Assembly: GCF_900101855.1 (NCBI RefSeq)
Contig: NZ_FMVC01000003.1
Coordinates: forward strand, 456,902 to 520,901
Origin: Flavobacterium anhuiense
Lineage (GTDB): Bacteria; Bacteroidota; Bacteroidia; Flavobacteriales; Flavobacteriaceae
Direction: 5' to 3'
Length of the DNA: 64,000 bases
Positions 16,030 to 26,568 of this stretch are shown in pieces. The position numbers and the translations under genes were made by a program. Numbering within the stretch: the first letter of the stretch is position 1; each line of letters begins with the position of its first letter. Under the pieces are notes generated by a model. That model searched no databases, was not told the DNA's origin, and saw nothing but the letters and a program-made list of their open reading frames with translations.

Positions 16030-19000
16030 TTAGGGTTTTGGAATTGGAGACAATCCCTTACTTTTGCTCCAAGTTCTATTATTAAATTGATGTTCGATGG
16101 AATAGTATACTCCTGATGATATGGACAATTGATCATCTTCACTATCTAGTTGGCCAGGATAGCCATTTGTTCCTGAATTCACAACACTATTATACTCTGC
16201 TCCGCCGAGTAATGTTATAGGTCCAAATCCCAAAGCATTTCCAGCTGCTCCAAATAAAAAATTACCAAAATTAAAATGATTGTGAGCAATATTTTGGCCT
16301 TGTGGGAGAAACAAATAGGGAGTATATTTTCCAAATTGAATTGGTGATGCACCAGGGAAATTACTAGGAATTGAAGTTACAGAAAAATCAAATTTTCCAC
16401 CTCCCTTTCCTTCTGCCGCAATGTAACTCCATTTATTGTCCTTATTTTTTGGGTTGAAAGCACCAGCTTCTCCAACCATATCTGAAATTTGTTTTTCATT
16501 AAGCACAACAAGTTGACTAATTAGACCATCCTTTATAGCCTTTGAATCATTTTCAGGATCTGCAAATTCAAAATTTAATGCATTTGAATAGATTTCGTAA
16601 TGTTTTTTTGTTTTCTTGTCGTATCTTATTTTGCTATTTTGATAGAATCTGCCACTCCATTCTTTTTTTCCATCATCTTGTATTTTCCAAAAAGAACCAT
16701 TTGGTTTAAAAACTGCTAAAGAGTCCCCATTTACATCAACAAAAAAAACAGGATTATTTTTAGTGTAACTGTATGGTGTATTATCGAGATACTTCTCTGA
16801 AAACCTATCCATATTCATAAACCTACCCAAAGCAGGATCATAATTACGTCTACCATAGTCGTAAAAGTTAAGCCCCAGCTCGTCTTGAAGCTCCTTTCCG
16901 TTGTACTTATACTTGTTTTCTAAACCATTAACAGTGTTATTATATCCTTTATGGGTTAACCCAAAAGGATAGTAATTGTTCTCTTGGACAATCTCACTGC
17001 TATTTACAACACCATTATTGTCTTTATCCTGATAACTTAAACGGATATTACCCAAATGGTCTTTGTATTGATAAATATAGTTATAATTTCCTGAATTGTA
17101 TTCCACATAACCTTCGGCCTGAGAAAAGAATTTCAAAACATTGTTTTCATATTGAAAACCAGCAGCATAATCGGTCGTAATACCATTCGCCGTCTTTCGC
17201 TGTTTTGTCCCTGTGGCATCATAGATATAATTAATGGTGCCACCGCCTATAGATACAGCCGTAGGAAGATTTAAATGGTTGTAATTAATTCCTGCAACGT
17301 TTTTATTGGCGTCGGAAATCATATTGCCATTCAAATCGTAGCCATAATCAATATTTGATCCGCTATTTCCATTGGTGAAACCTTCGGTATTCCCTGTCGC
17401 ATCTTCCACTTTCTCCAATCGGTTTCCACCATCATAAGTATACACCAATTTATCAATTTGTCCAAAACTTGCGGTATTGGGTACATTGTTTCCATTTCGA
17501 TCCAATGTCATGATATTCCCATTTTTATCGTAAGTGAGGGATTCGTTATAACGTCCAAGATTATCATTGGCTTGAATAAGTCGGCTTAGAGCATCATAAC
17601 TGTAAGTGTAATTTTTCAAACTGCTGTCTGAATTGGTAGTTTTCCAAAATGTCTGACTTATATTTCCGTTGTATAATCCCTTGGTTGGATCTGAAGGACT
17701 GTTGTAATTGATTTTAAATCCGAACAAATCACCAGTCCCCATTGTTATATCATTATTATTGGCATTACTATCGTTAATCCCTGTCAACCAGCCTCTAATA
17801 TTATATCTGTAATCAATATTTTGCAAACGTGACTGGTTTATTTTTCCTCCTACGCCTTTGCCTACCAGTTGTCCCCACTCATTATAGGTATTGCTGGCAA
17901 TTACTTCCTGAGTCAGATTGTTGATAGTTTGTTTTTGAGTCAATAAACGTCCGGCATGATCGTATTCAAAAACGTCCTTAATCACAATTTCCGCATTCGC
18001 CGCCTTTTTATGAGTAGAAGTCGTTTCCAAAACTTTTCCAACTAAATCAAGTTGGCTCTTTACAGTACTGGTTATGTCTAAAAAATTATTTTTGCTGTAA
18101 TTGTAAATGGGTCTTGTTTTCTCATCATAATAAGTTATATTGGTTATCCAAGTATTTGTACCCAAAACCCTCAGTTTAGTGCCTGTTGACAAGCCTTTCA
18201 CATTTGTTATAGGAACTATGCCGTAAGCTGTTTGCGGAACCCCTCCATCTAAATCAAAACTGTAATCATCATAATAATTGATTGTAAATAGATTGAGTGT
18301 CATTGCATTTGGAAAAGCATTGTTGCTGTAATATACCGTACTGTTATTTATTGTATTGGCACCCTGCTTCGTTTCGAATAAAACGGCAGTAGCATCTGCT
18401 TGCCCTTGTACTGTCGCACGATTGCCTGCGTTTACATATTCTCCTGTATAGACCGGTCTGCTGAAAGCATCATACTTCGTAAACAGCCATTTATTTAACG
18501 TCCTTAAGTTGACGTCTTGTGTTAGAATTGGCCTGTCCAGTTTATCATAAACGATATATTCCCAACCTTTACCAGGGAGTTTTTTCTCCACAAGACGGTT
18601 TCGAGAATCATATTTGTATTGGTAACACAAATCATCAAAATTACCTGCTACAATAGCTGCAGTAAATGTACTCCCAGCTTGAGCATGAAAACCATCAGAT
18701 AAAACTATTGAATTTGTCGCAACAAGAGGTAAACTGGCTCCTGCTAGCAAAACAGCAGTAGATGTAACATTGCTCTGCACATTGGCCGAACTAACGATGC
18801 CTGCAGCTTTTGGTGGGAGAACATAAGTTAAGTTTCCAAAATCATCATATACATAATAAGTATCGTGTGCTGTTTGAGTGGAAATAAGCTGACCATTACT
18901 GTCTTTATAATCCGAATAAGTTCTTTTTAATACTATATTACCTTGTTTGTTCTTAAATTCTTCGGTGGTGTTGTTTTTTCCTGACGTCCAATTTTCGTCT

Positions 19001-19638
19001 TTTGTAATTGTTTTATACAATTGATTTTCTGCATAGTACCCAGAATTCAAAGGAGATAACACTAAAGTAGGCGTATAAGTATTATTAGAAAAAGTATGTG
19101 TAACTTTAAAAAGCTTCACTTCGCCAACCGCATTAGTCTGATAGTTTAGTTTTATCTCATGTCCTGAGCCCAGTTTCCAGTCGTTTCCAGGAGCTGCCTG
19201 TTGAAAAACACGATTAAGAGGAGAAGCTTCCAAAAGTTTCTCACTATATGGATTGTCATTGACAGTACCATAGTTTGTTTTATATTGTGCAATCAAATTC
19301 GTTTCTAAAGTGGTCGGATCAATATAAGTCTTTGTGCTTTGTGTAGATGCATAAGGAAGATATTCCCTGATCTGACGTCCAAAAGGATCATAAGCAATAG
19401 GTGTTATAATATCCTTTCCTGTAAATGACTGCCGACTTGCATTTTGCTGTACAGGCCTCCCTAGTCCGTCAAAATATGTAATATCTTCATTTGCCTGATT
19501 AATAGCAGGTGACGTAAGAACTGTAGCGCTTGGTACTGTATATGTGGTAGTTTTTATATAATTTTCGCTGTTTGACTGACCAATAATTAAGATAGGAAAT
19601 AAAAACAAAAGCAGAATTGTAATTTTTTTTATAATCAT
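16030..19638 (-). CDS. RHS-repeat protein with toxin-like C-terminus
   Basis: 1202 residues. A signal peptide (about 1-20) is followed by a Bacteroidota-type RHS N-terminus (ITYFDGLGRPVQQ, DPFGRQIREYLPY), many YD repeats (YDxxGRL forms), and the conserved core end GRFMNMDRF ... YSYTKNNPVFFVDVNGD near 938-972. After the core the sequence changes character. The ~230-residue tail holds IAHNHFNFGNFLFGAAG and SEDDQLSISSGVYY, resembling the predicted nuclease domain called polymorphic toxin type 44. An embedded SDGFHAQAGSTFTA segment resembles a small beta-stack unit. RHS shells enclose a toxin for delivery to other cells; the signal peptide points to Sec export here. It is the second gene of a three-gene minus-strand operon. 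Confidence 0.88.
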   Translation of the reverse strand: MIIKKITILLLFLFPILIIGQSNSENYIKTTTYTVPSATVLTSPAINQANEDITYFDGLGRPVQQNASRQSFTGKDIITPIAYDPFGRQIREYLPYASTQSTKTYIDPTTLETNLIAQYKTNYGTVNDNPYSEKLLEASPLNRVFQQAAPGNDWKLGSGHEIKLNYQTNAVGEVKLFKVTHTFSNNTYTPTLVLSPLNSGYYAENQLYKTITKDENWTSGKNNTTEEFKNKQGNIVLKRTYSDYKDSNGQLISTQTAHDTYYVYDDFGNLTYVLPPKAAGIVSSANVQSNVTSTAVLLAGASLPLVATNSIVLSDGFHAQAGSTFTAAIVAGNFDDLCYQYKYDSRNRLVEKKLPGKGWEYIVYDKLDRPILTQDVNLRTLNKWLFTKYDAFSRPVYTGEYVNAGNRATVQGQADATAVLFETKQGANTINNSTVYYSNNAFPNAMTLNLFTINYYDDYSFDLDGGVPQTAYGIVPITNVKGLSTGTKLRVLGTNTWITNITYYDEKTRPIYNYSKNNFLDITSTVKSQLDLVGKVLETTSTHKKAANAEIVIKDVFEYDHAGRLLTQKQTINNLTQEVIASNTYNEWGQLVGKGVGGKINQSRLQNIDYRYNIRGWLTGINDSNANNNDITMGTGDLFGFKINYNSPSDPTKGLYNGNISQTFWKTTNSDSSLKNYTYSYDALSRLIQANDNLGRYNESLTYDKNGNIMTLDRNGNNVPNTASFGQIDKLVYTYDGGNRLEKVEDATGNTEGFTNGNSGSNIDYGYDLNGNMISDANKNVAGINYNHLNLPTAVSIGGGTINYIYDATGTKQRKTANGITTDYAAGFQYENNVLKFFSQAEGYVEYNSGNYNYIYQYKDHLGNIRLSYQDKDNNGVVNSSEIVQENNYYPFGLTHKGYNNTVNGLENKYKYNGKELQDELGLNFYDYGRRNYDPALGRFMNMDRFSEKYLDNTPYSYTKNNPVFFVDVNGDSLAVFKPNGSFWKIQDDGKKEWSGRFYQNSKIRYDKKTKKHYEIYSNALNFEFADPENDSKAIKDGLISQLVVLNEKQISDMVGEAGAFNPKNKDNKWSYIAAEGKGGGKFDFSVTSIPSNFPGASPIQFGKYTPYLFLPQGQNIAHNHFNFGNFLFGAAGNALGFGPITLLGGAEYNSVVNSGTNGYPGQLDSEDDQLSISSGVYYSIEHQFNNRTWSKSKGLSPIPKP

Positions 19639-19736
19639 TTTGGTTTACTGTTTTTTATAATATTGGTTAGAAAATATTTATTTTTCTCTTTTCCATAAAT
19701 TGAAGTGCACTAAAAATCGCTATTATCTTTTGAAAA

Positions 19737-22700
19737 TTAATATTGAACAAAAGGCTTAAGGCTGTAATTGAAAGATTTTACAATACTTTTTACATCTCCA
19801 GTTTCTTTAAGATAAATCTCTTTAAGGCGCCCAAATCCATCGTAGTCATAATATTCAGCCTTATTATTAGGGTTCATAATACTCGTCTGTACCTTAAAAA
19901 AAGGATCATAAGTATAGGTTGTCATCATGGCAGTAGCTGGATACATTCTAACCTCATCTATATAAGCGTATGAGCTGCCAATGGTGTGTACAAAACCACT
20001 GTTGGCATCTAAAATATTCTCCTCGTACATCCAAGAAGATGAGGCATTTGCTTTACCCCAATAAGAAACAATAATCTTACTATATCCAGCAGAGGCAGGA
20101 GGAATATTAATGGTATAAGATCCACTATGTGATTTTTTACCTGTCTTGGCATAAACAGTATTTACTGCATCTATATCTTCTTCAAAACTAGTATGAAAAG
20201 GAATATTAAATTTCTGTTCGACAGTAGAGGTCATATTAAAGTTTATGTCATGCTGGTAAGGCCCTGATTTTCCTCCATATCCCGCATTTATTGCAATTGT
20301 ATAAGTGCCCGATGGTAAAAAGTAAGAAGATGTAACTGATCTATCAGTTTGACTCATAGACAAATAATCGCTGATTTGGGGTAAAGAATATCCCGACTTA
20401 TATACAGAGATATTAAATGTTGCTTCATGATCATTATTTTTGGAATAGTCCCTAGTAAACTGCACTGTCTTATCTGCTGAAATTGTAAAGGTGCCCAAAG
20501 TATAACTTTGATTTAAAGACATTGGCTGTGAAAACATATTGCTAAATAGGTATTCTGTTTGCGATACATTCTGCTCTATGTTGCTAGAGTTTTTTATTTC
20601 AGCTATTGGAAAGTTTTTATTATACCCCCACAAATAAGTGATTGGCATCCCATCTTCTTTTTTTAAGCTGAGAACATTTCCTTTTTCATCATAAGATAAA
20701 AATCTAATTCTATTTTCTAAAGCAGACTGAGCATCTTTTTGATACCTAACAAACTCTGGTTCTATAATATTATTACCCCAATTTTTATACTCATTAAATA
20801 TTTTTTGGGTTTGCACACCTTCATTTTTAATAGTCTGTTCAACTACTGGAGTTATAATATTCTTATCAACCATCGTTTTATAAGGCAAAGTTGGATAATA
20901 ATCATATGGATACTTAAAAGAGGTTACTATATTTTCTCCTGAACTGTTCGTTACTGAAATTTCTTTTTCTTTTAAATTATGCTGGTTGTATTGATAATTT
21001 GTGGTTTCCGTAATATATTTAGTGAGATTTGATAGATCATAAGTTTTTTTCGTGCTATAATCTAGGAGCTCCGCTTTTTGGTAGGCTTTTGTATTAAGTG
21101 CTCTGAAGGATTGTATATACTCATCAATAAATGATGGAGATAAAGCCACAGCACCTGTTGGTCTTGATGAATACGACAAATAATTCAATCTTCTTGTTAT
21201 ATTAATCCCTGTATTGAATTCTTGAATAAAATGATCAGAATAAGCGTAATTTTCATCAACTACTACATTACCGTCACTATTTTTTATCACTTTTTGAAGT
21301 AATTTAGGATGATAATTACCTTTATCATTTTGATAAGTATGGTATTCCCTTATAAGCGATGTATATGAAAACAAGTCAGGAGCAGAATAAGAATACAACG
21401 TTGAGCCTGCATTATTTGATGATGTTCCATTAAATTCCGTTACACTGCCATACACAACGGGTAATCCTGGCATTAAATCATGTGAGACGATCGGCTCTGA
21501 GAAAAAAAGGTTACGGTCGTATAAAACTTCACAAGATAAGCTCTGATTCCAGCTATCGTTCGGAAATTGAAAATAGACATCTATATATTTTTGATCATAC
21601 ATATAAAATTCATGTTCAATTTTATTAAAAATTGGGATACTATACTGGTATGTCTTTCTGTCTGATACCTTGTTATTCTCAGTATAATTTATAATTTCCG
21701 AAACCCTAAATCCACCGAAATAGCCTGCAGGCCCAGAAGGATATAGTTCATTTGTATAAAATCTTTCAAATTTAAAGGATGTTTTTCCACCACTTGGATA
21801 AATTATATCCTTAATCATGCAAGCTTTTGCATAAAAACCATCATCAGCTTTTCTATCTCCATATTGAGAACTTTTATATTGAGCGGGAAGAAAATCATTA
21901 TGAATCGCACTGCCTTTATTGCTTCCGTTGTAATACCCCCAAAAATCTATGTTTACCTTACGATTTTGATCTTTAGAGTAATATGGTGGCAACATTTGGC
22001 TTTCATACGAAACAGCATAGGTCTGTGGCTGTAAATTATCTTTATCGATTATTGAAACCGAATTGAGTTTTAATCTTTTATCTGCAGCTGTTGAGCCGAA
22101 GTAAGATTGATTAAATGAAATCTTTTTTAAAATCTCGTTTGGTGATTTTTTAGAAGCGATCCAGATTTCAGTTATTCTTTTTAATTCTGTAAAATCTTCC
22201 CGATTTGAATAAATAAAATTAATTATTTCATCCGCAGTCTCAATTGATGTTAAAATAGCTTCTTCAAAATTAGTAGGTGGCGAACCTGTGCTACTTTCGG
22301 TTGCATAAGTTTCTACTTCATTACTATTGCAATTAGGCGATAAAAATCTTTTCGGAGTGGAAACCATACTTTCAGGATTCCTTACATTAACACTAGAAGT
22401 ATATTGGTAGACTAATTTAATCTCATCTATTCCATCTGCAGAAGTAATTTTTTTGAGATGCCATTCAGAATTAGAAACATTCGAATTTATATTTTTTTCA
22501 TAAAAGTAAACAGTTCCATTATCATCTACAATCTGAAAACTAGTTACAATGTTGCTTGTTAGGTTTCTACTAATTTTATAAGGTTTATATGGCAAAGTAA
22601 TTATAGTGTTATCTAAAGGGTAGTTATATCGAAATACTCCGGTAATACCATTCGGCAGACTATAAAAATATCGATCACTCATTAAATCCTCATAATTATA

Positions 22701-23165
22701 TTTTGTACTCATATAGGTTTCTAAATTTATGGCACTTGGGTAACAATTGCATGAAGAATCATAACCGTTATGAACCATATTCGGCATCGTATTAAGAAAT
22801 TGTTCAGCATTAGCATAGGTTCTAATTCCTGTTCTTGATTCATCTGGGATATCATTAACTGTTCGCGCTATTATACCACCAGCATTTAAAACCCATCCCA
22901 ATCCAACTTCTGATGATATATCATTGACTTTTATACCCGAGGCATGATAAGATATGGAAATTGGCAGAGTCAATCTTTTACTTTGAATTGTATAAAGAGG
23001 TATACTAATGTTGGGTACTCCTGTGCTGTAATCTACTGGAATTTCACCATATCGCATAAAGTTTTGAGCTGTTGGCGATGGAGGTATGACATTAGGCATT
23101 TGAATAGTTTGTCCAAATGCCACACCTGTTAACATAAGGAACAATAAAAAGGAGAGTTTCTTCAT
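19737..23165 (-). CDS. SpvB/TcB-like secreted partner of the RHS protein
   Basis: 1142 residues with a signal peptide (1-18, cleavage before QTIQMP). The N-terminus has YGEIPVDYSTGVPNISIPLY followed by LPISISYHASGIKV and VGLGWVLNAGG, a pattern like the SpvB/TcB N-terminal domain that precedes RHS beta-propeller/shell regions. Later come isolated YD-like segments (YDEKGNVLSLKKEDG, YDGFGRLKEIYLKE at the end) and a beta-rich insert near 880-1080. It lies 98 bp upstream of the RHS gene on the same strand. Together they resemble a split B/C toxin shell (inference). There is no toxin-like tail of its own. Confidence 0.82.
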   Translation of the reverse strand: MKKLSFLLFLMLTGVAFGQTIQMPNVIPPSPTAQNFMRYGEIPVDYSTGVPNISIPLYTIQSKRLTLPISISYHASGIKVNDISSEVGLGWVLNAGGIIARTVNDIPDESRTGIRTYANAEQFLNTMPNMVHNGYDSSCNCYPSAINLETYMSTKYNYEDLMSDRYFYSLPNGITGVFRYNYPLDNTIITLPYKPYKISRNLTSNIVTSFQIVDDNGTVYFYEKNINSNVSNSEWHLKKITSADGIDEIKLVYQYTSSVNVRNPESMVSTPKRFLSPNCNSNEVETYATESSTGSPPTNFEEAILTSIETADEIINFIYSNREDFTELKRITEIWIASKKSPNEILKKISFNQSYFGSTAADKRLKLNSVSIIDKDNLQPQTYAVSYESQMLPPYYSKDQNRKVNIDFWGYYNGSNKGSAIHNDFLPAQYKSSQYGDRKADDGFYAKACMIKDIIYPSGGKTSFKFERFYTNELYPSGPAGYFGGFRVSEIINYTENNKVSDRKTYQYSIPIFNKIEHEFYMYDQKYIDVYFQFPNDSWNQSLSCEVLYDRNLFFSEPIVSHDLMPGLPVVYGSVTEFNGTSSNNAGSTLYSYSAPDLFSYTSLIREYHTYQNDKGNYHPKLLQKVIKNSDGNVVVDENYAYSDHFIQEFNTGINITRRLNYLSYSSRPTGAVALSPSFIDEYIQSFRALNTKAYQKAELLDYSTKKTYDLSNLTKYITETTNYQYNQHNLKEKEISVTNSSGENIVTSFKYPYDYYPTLPYKTMVDKNIITPVVEQTIKNEGVQTQKIFNEYKNWGNNIIEPEFVRYQKDAQSALENRIRFLSYDEKGNVLSLKKEDGMPITYLWGYNKNFPIAEIKNSSNIEQNVSQTEYLFSNMFSQPMSLNQSYTLGTFTISADKTVQFTRDYSKNNDHEATFNISVYKSGYSLPQISDYLSMSQTDRSVTSSYFLPSGTYTIAINAGYGGKSGPYQHDINFNMTSTVEQKFNIPFHTSFEEDIDAVNTVYAKTGKKSHSGSYTINIPPASAGYSKIIVSYWGKANASSSWMYEENILDANSGFVHTIGSSYAYIDEVRMYPATAMMTTYTYDPFFKVQTSIMNPNNKAEYYDYDGFGRLKEIYLKETGDVKSIVKSFNYSLKPFVQY

Positions 23166-23421
23166 AGTTTTTAATTCAATTAAAATTATTCTATTTAAGG
23201 CTTTGGTTCATATAAAAAGCAATCGGTTGCGTTTTGAATTCAAAAAAAAACATTAACAATTATATGAATATTAATTTTGATTACTAGGATAATTATACTC
23301 TTTTTAATAAGATTTTTTAACATTAAAATACTTTATTGTGCAACTTTCATTTTGTCTTCGTTTCAAAATTAAAGTGTCAATTAATCTTATTATTTTTAAA
23401 GCAGTGCTCTTTTTAATTAGA

Positions 23422-24364
23422 CTACTTTTTATTTTTAAGCAATTCATTTTCTTGCTTGAGAACAGAAATATCTTTCTTCATTTCAATTACATATAAAGTC
23501 AATTCTTCTATTTTCTGAAGTAATTTAGCATTCATTTCTCCAAGATTAATTCCGTTTTTCAATACTTCATTTTCACTTGGAATATTCTCCAAATGTCCTT
23601 TTTCTGCAATATGTTTTTCAACTTCTTCAAGCGTCGGCAGATCGTAGTTCTTTTTAAAAACAAAATCTGACCAGCCTGCCATATCGACTTTTACTTCTTT
23701 AGAATGTATTGTACCGTTTACTGCGAGTTTAGAATCTGGAGTTTTAGTACCAATACCTAACATTTCCAGATTTATCAAGTCTCATTCTCTCCACTCCCGT
23801 TGTTCCGAAAACTATATTATTATTCATATCAGGAACTGTTGAATAACCCGAAATATCGATAAAAGTTTTAACAGAAATGTTTGTTCCACCTCCAGCAGAT
23901 AATCTTAAAAAACCATCATCATACAAATGCCCTGCACCGCTATATCCTCTAATTTCGCCATTTGATAAAGTTCCTGCTGTAATTGATGGCCTTGGCAAAG
24001 TATTATTACCAACTCCTCCTCCTAATGATAGAGAGCCATTAACAGCAAGCTTACTCACAGGATTAGTAACTCCAAAGCCTACATTTTTATCACTGCTAAT
24101 AGACATTATAGTATTTGAAATTCCATAATCAATATCTAAAAAGGCTACAGAAGTATTATCGCGAGATTTAAAAACCCATGGTCCTCCAGTATGACGATAT
24201 GGCTGAATTGATAAACGAGTAATCTGTCCTTCTCCTGAAGGAGAAACCTGATTGCCTATTTTTAGGCTTGTATCAAAACTTACAGCTCCTGAAGTCGGCA
24301 CTGTGTTTTGAGAGAATGTATAATTAGTAATAAGAAATAAAATTATTAGTCGAATTGTTTTCAT
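23422..24364 (-). pseudogene. Tail-fibre-like paralogue 1 of 7, broken by a single-base frameshift
   Basis: The first part (24364 to 23744) has a signal peptide and runs in frame to MRLDKSGNV, then stops after RYWY. The second part (from about 23778 to 23422) continues with GIGTKTPDSKLAVNGTIHSKE and the shared C-terminal coiled-coil module. In the intact relatives the sequence is GNVGIGT without a break. Removing one base, the T at about 23758 on the plus strand, restores GTT GGT ATT GGT ACT. Hence one gene of about 313 codons with an inserted base, unless it is a sequencing error. Its first ~100 residues closely match paralogue 3 (25338-26561). It is last in the seven-gene array and its start overlaps the stop of the gene upstream. 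Confidence 0.85.
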
Positions 24365-25332
24365 TTTATATTTAGTTTAAGTTCTTTCAAATACTCTTTA
24401 ATCTCTATATTTTCTTTCTTTACACTTTCATTTTCTTTTTTCATTTGAATCATATATAAAGTCAATTCTTCAATCTTCTGCAAAAGCTTAGCATTCATTT
24501 CTCCAAGATTAATTCCATTTTCTAAGACCTCTTTCTCGCTTGGAATATTCTCTAAATGTCCTTTTTCTGCAATATGCTTTTCAACTTCTTCAAGAGTTGG
24601 TAAATTATATTCTTTTTTAAAGACAAAATCTGACCAGCCTGTCATGTCAACTTTTACTTCTTTGGAATGGATTGTGCCATTTACTGCTAATTTAGAATCT
24701 GGATTAAGTGTACCAATTCCAACATTACCTCCTTTGGCATTTAGAATTAAATTATAAAAAGCATTGGGATCATTAAAATCTTGTGGTTGTATCCATCCAT
24801 AACTTTTAATATTCATTCCAAAATCTAATACTTCTCCCGCACCGTTTGGAGAAGATTGAAGTCTTAAAATGGCTGTTGAGTTTTGTCCATTTGTAGGGCC
24901 ACCTTGATCTATTGTTATTTGATCTCCAACAATTGTTAGCTTTTGTTTTGGCGCAGTTGTACCGATACCAATATTTCCATTAGCTTGAAAAGTCATTTTT
25001 GTTGAATTATTCATTCCGTTGTCACTTCCCCCAAACGACAAAAATAATTTTCCCTGAGTTGTAATACTTGGAACCCATGAAAAACTAGCATTTTGAATTC
25101 CAGAACCTCCAAAACATAATTTTGCCGATGCTTGATCTGATATTGCTGATGGTTCACCAAAATATAAATGAGAAAAAGATTGACTTGGGCTCGTCCTTAT
25201 TTCTAAACTATTATTCGGATTTGTGATTCCAATTCCAACATTTCCTGTTGGATCAAGTTTATTCTGAGCAATATTAAATTGCGAAATAAATACACAAAAC
25301 AACAAGACTGTTTGTTTCATATTATACATCAT
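24361..25332 (-). CDS. Tail-fibre-like secreted protein, array paralogue 2
   Basis: 323 residues with a signal peptide. The start may be Met5 (25320), which gives a cleaner leader MKQTVLLFCV. Three GIGT motifs (near 33, 123 and 208) mark repeated beta units, followed by the shared module AVNGTIHSKEVKVDMTGWSD, the HIAEKGHLENIPSEKEV helix and a lysine/glutamate coiled coil. The middle part (SFSWVPSITTQGKLFLSFGG) is unique to this copy. It overlaps the next gene by 4 bases and follows the previous one after 5, so it is part of one operon. Confidence 0.83.
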   Translation of the reverse strand: MMYNMKQTVLLFCVFISQFNIAQNKLDPTGNVGIGITNPNNSLEIRTSPSQSFSHLYFGEPSAISDQASAKLCFGGSGIQNASFSWVPSITTQGKLFLSFGGSDNGMNNSTKMTFQANGNIGIGTTAPKQKLTIVGDQITIDQGGPTNGQNSTAILRLQSSPNGAGEVLDFGMNIKSYGWIQPQDFNDPNAFYNLILNAKGGNVGIGTLNPDSKLAVNGTIHSKEVKVDMTGWSDFVFKKEYNLPTLEEVEKHIAEKGHLENIPSEKEVLENGINLGEMNAKLLQKIEELTLYMIQMKKENESVKKENIEIKEYLKELKLNIK

Positions 25333-25337
25333 TTAGA

Positions 25338-26561
25338 TTATTTTGTAATAGATTCTATTTTATTCTTCAAGTTCAAATTTTCCTTTTCCAATTTGTTCAT
25401 GCGCTTATTTTGATCAATCATATAAAGAGTCATCTCTTCTATTTTCTGTAAAAGCTTAGCGTTCATCTCCCCCAAATTAATTCCATTTTTCAGAACCTCT
25501 TCTTCATTTGGAATATTCTCCAAATGGCCTTTCTCTGCTATATGTTTTTCAACTTCTTCAAGTGTTGGCAGATTGTATTCTTTTTTAAATACAAAATCTG
25601 ACCAGCCTGTCATATCGACTTTTACTTCTTTGGAATGAATTGTACCGTTTACATCTAATTTATTGGCTGGATTAACAGTACCTATTCCAACGTTACCATT
25701 AGCAACTAGAGCCATAACATCGTTAGGCTCTAGATTTGTAGTACCTCCAGCATAAAGCCTAAATTTTAGTTTATTTTCCGATGAAGCGCCTGCTGTTATT
25801 GTAGCGTCAATTCCGTGCCAGCGATTTGCTAAAGCAGTTTGGCTCTCTAAATCTGATTTGTAACCATATTTTATAACATTATCGAAGGTCCCATCTACTC
25901 CACTTAAAGTTAGTTTAGACAGTCCTCCTACCACACTTAGTTTTGAATTTGGATTCTGAGTTCCTATTCCAACATTCCCATTTGATTTAATCGTCATCTT
26001 CACACTTTCATTTGCTACAAAATTAATTGCACCATGTTCACCACCTTTTTTATTATTCACGATATTAAGGTCAAAATAACTTCCAAACCTCAAGCCTTCC
26101 AAAGTATATCCGGAATTAACTTCAAAATCACAAGTATCATGATAACCAAAACGAACAATACTGCTCCCCCCAGTTCCTGTTCCGAATCTAGTTAAAGATG
26201 AAATCACTTCATTTTTATTTGTATTAAATGTGTTTGAAACTTCAAATTTAGCAGTTGGAACCGCAACTCCGATTCCAATATTTCTCTCGCTAGACATTGT
26301 TAATGCTGTACCCCAAGTTCCATAATCAAAATCTAAAAAAGCAGTATCTGTATTATCTCTAGAAACAATATTCCAAGGTCCGCCGGTATGTCGATAAGGA
26401 GTCAGCATCATACGTGTAATTTGTCCAACTCCAGATGGAGTAACTTGATTACCAATTTTTAATTGGGTATCAAAATTTACTAGACCTGTTTCAGGATAAT
26501 TGTTTTGTGAAAAAATTATATGTGTTGTCAATAGTAAAATAAAAAGTTTAAAATTTTTCAT
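25338..26561 (-). CDS. Tail-fibre-like secreted protein, array paralogue 3
   Basis: 407 residues, the longest of the array. After the signal peptide, residues about 20-115 (LKIGNQVTPSGVGQITRM, YRHTGGPW, SRDNTDTAFLDFDYG) match paralogue 1 almost block for block, then the two diverge. Several GIG or GIGT motifs (SERNIGIGV, GNVGIGTQNP, GNVGIGTVNP) punctuate the chain. The shared C-terminal module and a coiled coil ending in KNKIESITK follow. A 7-bp gap precedes it and a 5-bp gap follows. Confidence 0.83.
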   Translation of the reverse strand: MKNFKLFILLLTTHIIFSQNNYPETGLVNFDTQLKIGNQVTPSGVGQITRMMLTPYRHTGGPWNIVSRDNTDTAFLDFDYGTWGTALTMSSERNIGIGVAVPTAKFEVSNTFNTNKNEVISSLTRFGTGTGGSSIVRFGYHDTCDFEVNSGYTLEGLRFGSYFDLNIVNNKKGGEHGAINFVANESVKMTIKSNGNVGIGTQNPNSKLSVVGGLSKLTLSGVDGTFDNVIKYGYKSDLESQTALANRWHGIDATITAGASSENKLKFRLYAGGTTNLEPNDVMALVANGNVGIGTVNPANKLDVNGTIHSKEVKVDMTGWSDFVFKKEYNLPTLEEVEKHIAEKGHLENIPNEEEVLKNGINLGEMNAKLLQKIEEMTLYMIDQNKRMNKLEKENLNLKNKIESITK

Positions 26562-26568
26562 TGATTAA

